64,000 bases of DNA, from positions 3,100,001 to 3,164,000 of the forward strand of contig JHVA01000001.1 of assembly GCA_000688615.1 (NCBI GenBank), written 5' to 3'. The notes beneath the pieces were generated by a model. It had not been told where the DNA came from. It saw only the letters and a program-made list of their open reading frames with translations, and made no database searches. The DNA comes from Acidobacteriaceae bacterium KBS 146. GTDB lineage: Bacteria; Acidobacteriota; Terriglobia; Terriglobales; Acidobacteriaceae. Every line of letters starts with the position of its first letter. The first letter of the stretch is position 1. The position numbers were made by a program, and so were the translations under genes. Positions 62,157-64,000 of this stretch are shown here, one piece after another.

Positions 62157-63287
62157 ATGTCTGCTTTTGAGAATGAGTTGTCGGAGATCGTCTACGAGCT
62201 GAATGCTTCTACATCAATCGCAAAAGTGGAGCGAAACGCTTCGTTGGATGCTCTTCTGGTCTTAGCCGTCGAACAACGAGTCTCAGACATCCTTATAGTG
62301 GCAGGTTCCCCTGTGATCTTGAGAATCAATGGCACTCTGAACTCAGGTCTAGGGAAGATCCTGTCGAGCGAGGACGTTCGCAGTATGCTCCTCCCGCTTT
62401 TGAATGCCGAGAGATTAAAAGATCTGGAAAAAAACAAATCGCTCGACTTCTGTTTTGCTCAGGGCTCCATCGGCAGGTTTCGCGCCAACCTTCACTATCA
62501 ACGCGGCACGCTTGCTGCTAGCGTTCGACTTTTGCCAGCCCAAGTTCCCACGATGGACTCGCTTCATCTGCCCCCGGCGCTTGCTCGTCTGATGGAGCGT
62601 CGACAGGGGCTGGTCCTGCTTACTGGCCCAACCGGCTGTGGCAAAACCTCTACGATGGCCGCCTTCGTGGATCTCATCAACTCGCGCAGACGAGATCACA
62701 TCATCACAATCGAAGACCCGGTCGAGTATCAGCATACAAACCGCAAATCGATCGTGGAGCAGATTGAGGTTGGTCACGACACCCCGAGCTTTGCTCAAGC
62801 CGTTCGTGCGGTTCTTCGTCAAAACCCGAATGTCATCCTGATTGGGGAGATGCGTGATTCTAAGACCATGGCTGCCGCGTTGACAGCAGCAGAGACAGGA
62901 CATCTGGTTCTTTCATCCTTGCACACGAACGACGCTTCTCAAACCCTGTCAAGAATTGTGGATAGTTTTCCGCCGAACAGTCAGTCGCAGATTCGGCAGC
63001 AGCTATCGCTGGCACTTCTTGCGGTAGTTGCGCAGCAACTTGTTCCGGCAATCGACCAGGTGGGCGTGTATCCAGCAGTAGAGATCATGGTCGCGAACCT
63101 CGCAGTCCGAAATCTTATTCGGCATGGGCAGGATCACCTGATCCGCTCCCAAATTTCAACGGGCAAAGCAGAGGGCATGATGACCATGGATCAATCGTTG
63201 GCGGAGCTCGTTCATGCGGGACGTATCTCGCGAGACTCGGCTCTGGCGCACTGCTACCATCCGCATGAACTGCGATCTTATCTGTGA
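62157..63287 (+). CDS. PilT/PilU-like type IV pilus retraction ATPase, solitary
   Basis: 376 residues. After an N-terminal PAS-like alpha/beta part (RVSDILIVAGSPVILRINGT) come Walker A LLTGPTGCGKTSTMAAFVD, Asp box HIITIEDPVEYQHTN, Walker B NVILIGEMRDSKTM and His box AETGHLVLSSLHTNDASQTL. The motor hexamer retracts pili. No other pil gene is in the window. ATG 62157 is preceded by GGGAGAGTGG. Flanked on each side by copies of the second repeat. Confidence 0.9.
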   Translation: MSAFENELSEIVYELNASTSIAKVERNASLDALLVLAVEQRVSDILIVAGSPVILRINGTLNSGLGKILSSEDVRSMLLPLLNAERLKDLEKNKSLDFCFAQGSIGRFRANLHYQRGTLAASVRLLPAQVPTMDSLHLPPALARLMERRQGLVLLTGPTGCGKTSTMAAFVDLINSRRRDHIITIEDPVEYQHTNRKSIVEQIEVGHDTPSFAQAVRAVLRQNPNVILIGEMRDSKTMAAALTAAETGHLVLSSLHTNDASQTLSRIVDSFPPNSQSQIRQQLSLALLAVVAQQLVPAIDQVGVYPAVEIMVANLAVRNLIRHGQDHLIRSQISTGKAEGMMTMDQSLAELVHAGRISRDSALAHCYHPHELRSYL

Positions 63288-63400
63288 ACGGGATAACTTT
63301 TGCTTTGATCCATATGGCATCGTGCGGTGTGAGGCAATACAGCGTAGGTTTTTATGTCGAGTCAAGGTTTGCCGGCGCGATGAGCCTCGCGAAATGCGAA

Positions 63401-63464
63401 GTTCCTCACGTTCAACTTCGTTCATGGCAGGCTTTATGCGGCTTAGTGCTTCGCGGGAATGACA
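63401..63464 (+). repeat. Second repeat family, copy B
   Basis: GTTCCTCACGTTCAACTTCG, then TTCATGGCAGGCTTTATGCG. Same orientation as copy A, about 1.57 kb away, on the other side of the PilT gene. Confidence 0.85.
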
Positions 63465-63516
63465 TCTATTTGCGGCATCCGCTTGCTTCGGCTGAGGCCG
63501 CTTTCTAAGCAGCGAT

Positions 63517-63999
63517 CTATTGCGTGCTGATCCGGCTCTCGAATGGCCGGCCTACGGGGTTGGATTCCTCTGCGAGCTTTTTGAAGGCGCTGTGGACGAA
63601 CGACCCCAGATACCACCCATCCATGTATTTGTAGGGAGTTTCGCCGGTGGTGTAGTGACCGCAAGGGAGAACCTTCGAGACGTAGTCAATGCCGAGACGG
63701 TCGAAGTTATGGAGCACATCGAGCGAGAACTCGCGGAGGAAGGTCAGGTCATAGGTGGCGTGCACGACTAAAACGCGGCGGTTTTGTGCGGCGAAGCGGT
63801 CCATGTAGGACATGGGGCTGATGGACGTAAAGATGCGACGCACGTCCTGCTGGTTCAGTCCCTCGCGCTCGAAGGCGGCGCGGATGTGGCGGGTGCTCTG
63901 CCCGGTCCAGACGACATCGCCGAACCAGGTGGAGGCGTGGTTGAAGGCGCAGACGCGGAGGCGGGGGTCGTGAGCCGCGGCGATAAAGGCGTAGCAGCT
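63517..63999 (-). CDS. Alpha/beta hydrolase family protein, C-terminal part (runs off window)
   Basis: The frame open to the window edge reads SCYAFIAAAHDPRLRVCAFN (Ser, then Cys, at the edge may be part of the nucleophile elbow), TWFGDVVWTGQSTRHI, RVLVVHATYDLTFLREFSLD (probable Asp region) and LPCGHYTTGETPYKYMDGWY (the His with context of the catalytic triad). The N-terminal half lies beyond base 64000. A dienelactone-hydrolase-like or polyhydroxybutyrate-depolymerase-like enzyme is likely; the precise family is not certain. Confidence 0.7.
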   Translation of the reverse strand, partial: SCYAFIAAAHDPRLRVCAFNHASTWFGDVVWTGQSTRHIRAAFEREGLNQQDVRRIFTSISPMSYMDRFAAQNRRVLVVHATYDLTFLREFSLDVLHNFDRLGIDYVSKVLPCGHYTTGETPYKYMDGWYLGSFVHSAFKKLAEESNPVGRPFESRISTQ

Positions 64000-64000
64000 T

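Noticed and set aside
1-64000. CRISPR arrays, integrases, transposases, tRNA and rRNA
   Set aside because: I saw no evenly spaced repeats with spacers, no transposase-like proteins with DDE motifs, and no rRNA or tRNA sequence that I could identify by eye. A tRNA scan was not possible.

Overview
This window looks like chromosome from an Acidobacteriota bacterium of the Terriglobus/Granulicella/Edaphobacter type. That placement is inferred from several observations: GC-rich coding on both strands, an Oar-like TonB receptor with an N-terminal carboxypeptidase-regulatory domain, a multihaem cytochrome, a PEP-CTERM protein, many small one-gene regulators, and dispersed repeats whose reverse strand reads like HPERSAAKSKD. 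I see no phage, integrase, transposase, CRISPR array, rRNA or tRNA.

Positions 1-17 kb hold accessory metabolism and envelope genes: a TetR/methyltransferase pair, an SGNH hydrolase, a SnoaL protein, a TetR/aldo-keto reductase pair, an orphan GAF-PAS histidine kinase, a fused DhaKL dihydroxyacetone kinase, a PepSY membrane protein with a Cys/His-rich small secreted protein, a translationally coupled J-domain/Sel1 pair, a DUF899 protein, the TonB receptor and an alpha/beta hydrolase.

Positions 17.6-24 kb are the chromosome-segregation neighbourhood. parB, parA and rsmG lie in a row on the minus strand, and five 16-bp parS-like palindromes surround rsmG. A class-I-glutamine-amidotransferase-like hydrolase, plsC and folC follow. 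The replication origin is probably near. mnmG, which adjoins rsmG in many bacteria, lies about 28 kb away, and dnaB is also in the window (44.9-46.3 kb).

Positions 24-47 kb carry an ECF41-type sigma factor, TrmO, YjbQ, a DHFR-like reductase, a Gfo/Idh/MocA oxidoreductase with a tiny partner gene, a MarR/DUF1398 operon divergent from a Na+/H+ antiporter, alanine racemase, a PEP-CTERM protein, an SBP56-type protein, TetR/NmrA, a Tat-signal SelA-like PLP protein, a double SnoaL protein, a VOC/WYL pair, a nine-haem cytochrome, a Tat-signal PIG-L deacetylase, DnaB and MsrA. Several regulators have clear palindromic operators next to their own start.

Positions 48-64 kb carry mnmG with an in-frame repeat insertion, a glycosyltransferase-87-like protein joined to a beta-propeller, an alpha/beta hydrolase, MscS, a hexose-6-phosphate mutarotase with Maf, a truncated MarR leader overlapping a ClC channel, a DOT1-like methyltransferase divergent from MarR, an ECF sigma/membrane-protein pair, a solitary PilT-like ATPase between direct repeats, and a partial hydrolase. 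I see no single large undescribed system. The most promising leads are the in-frame repeat in mnmG, the coupled J-domain/Sel1 pair, the GT87-propeller fusion and the MarR operators that contain start codons.
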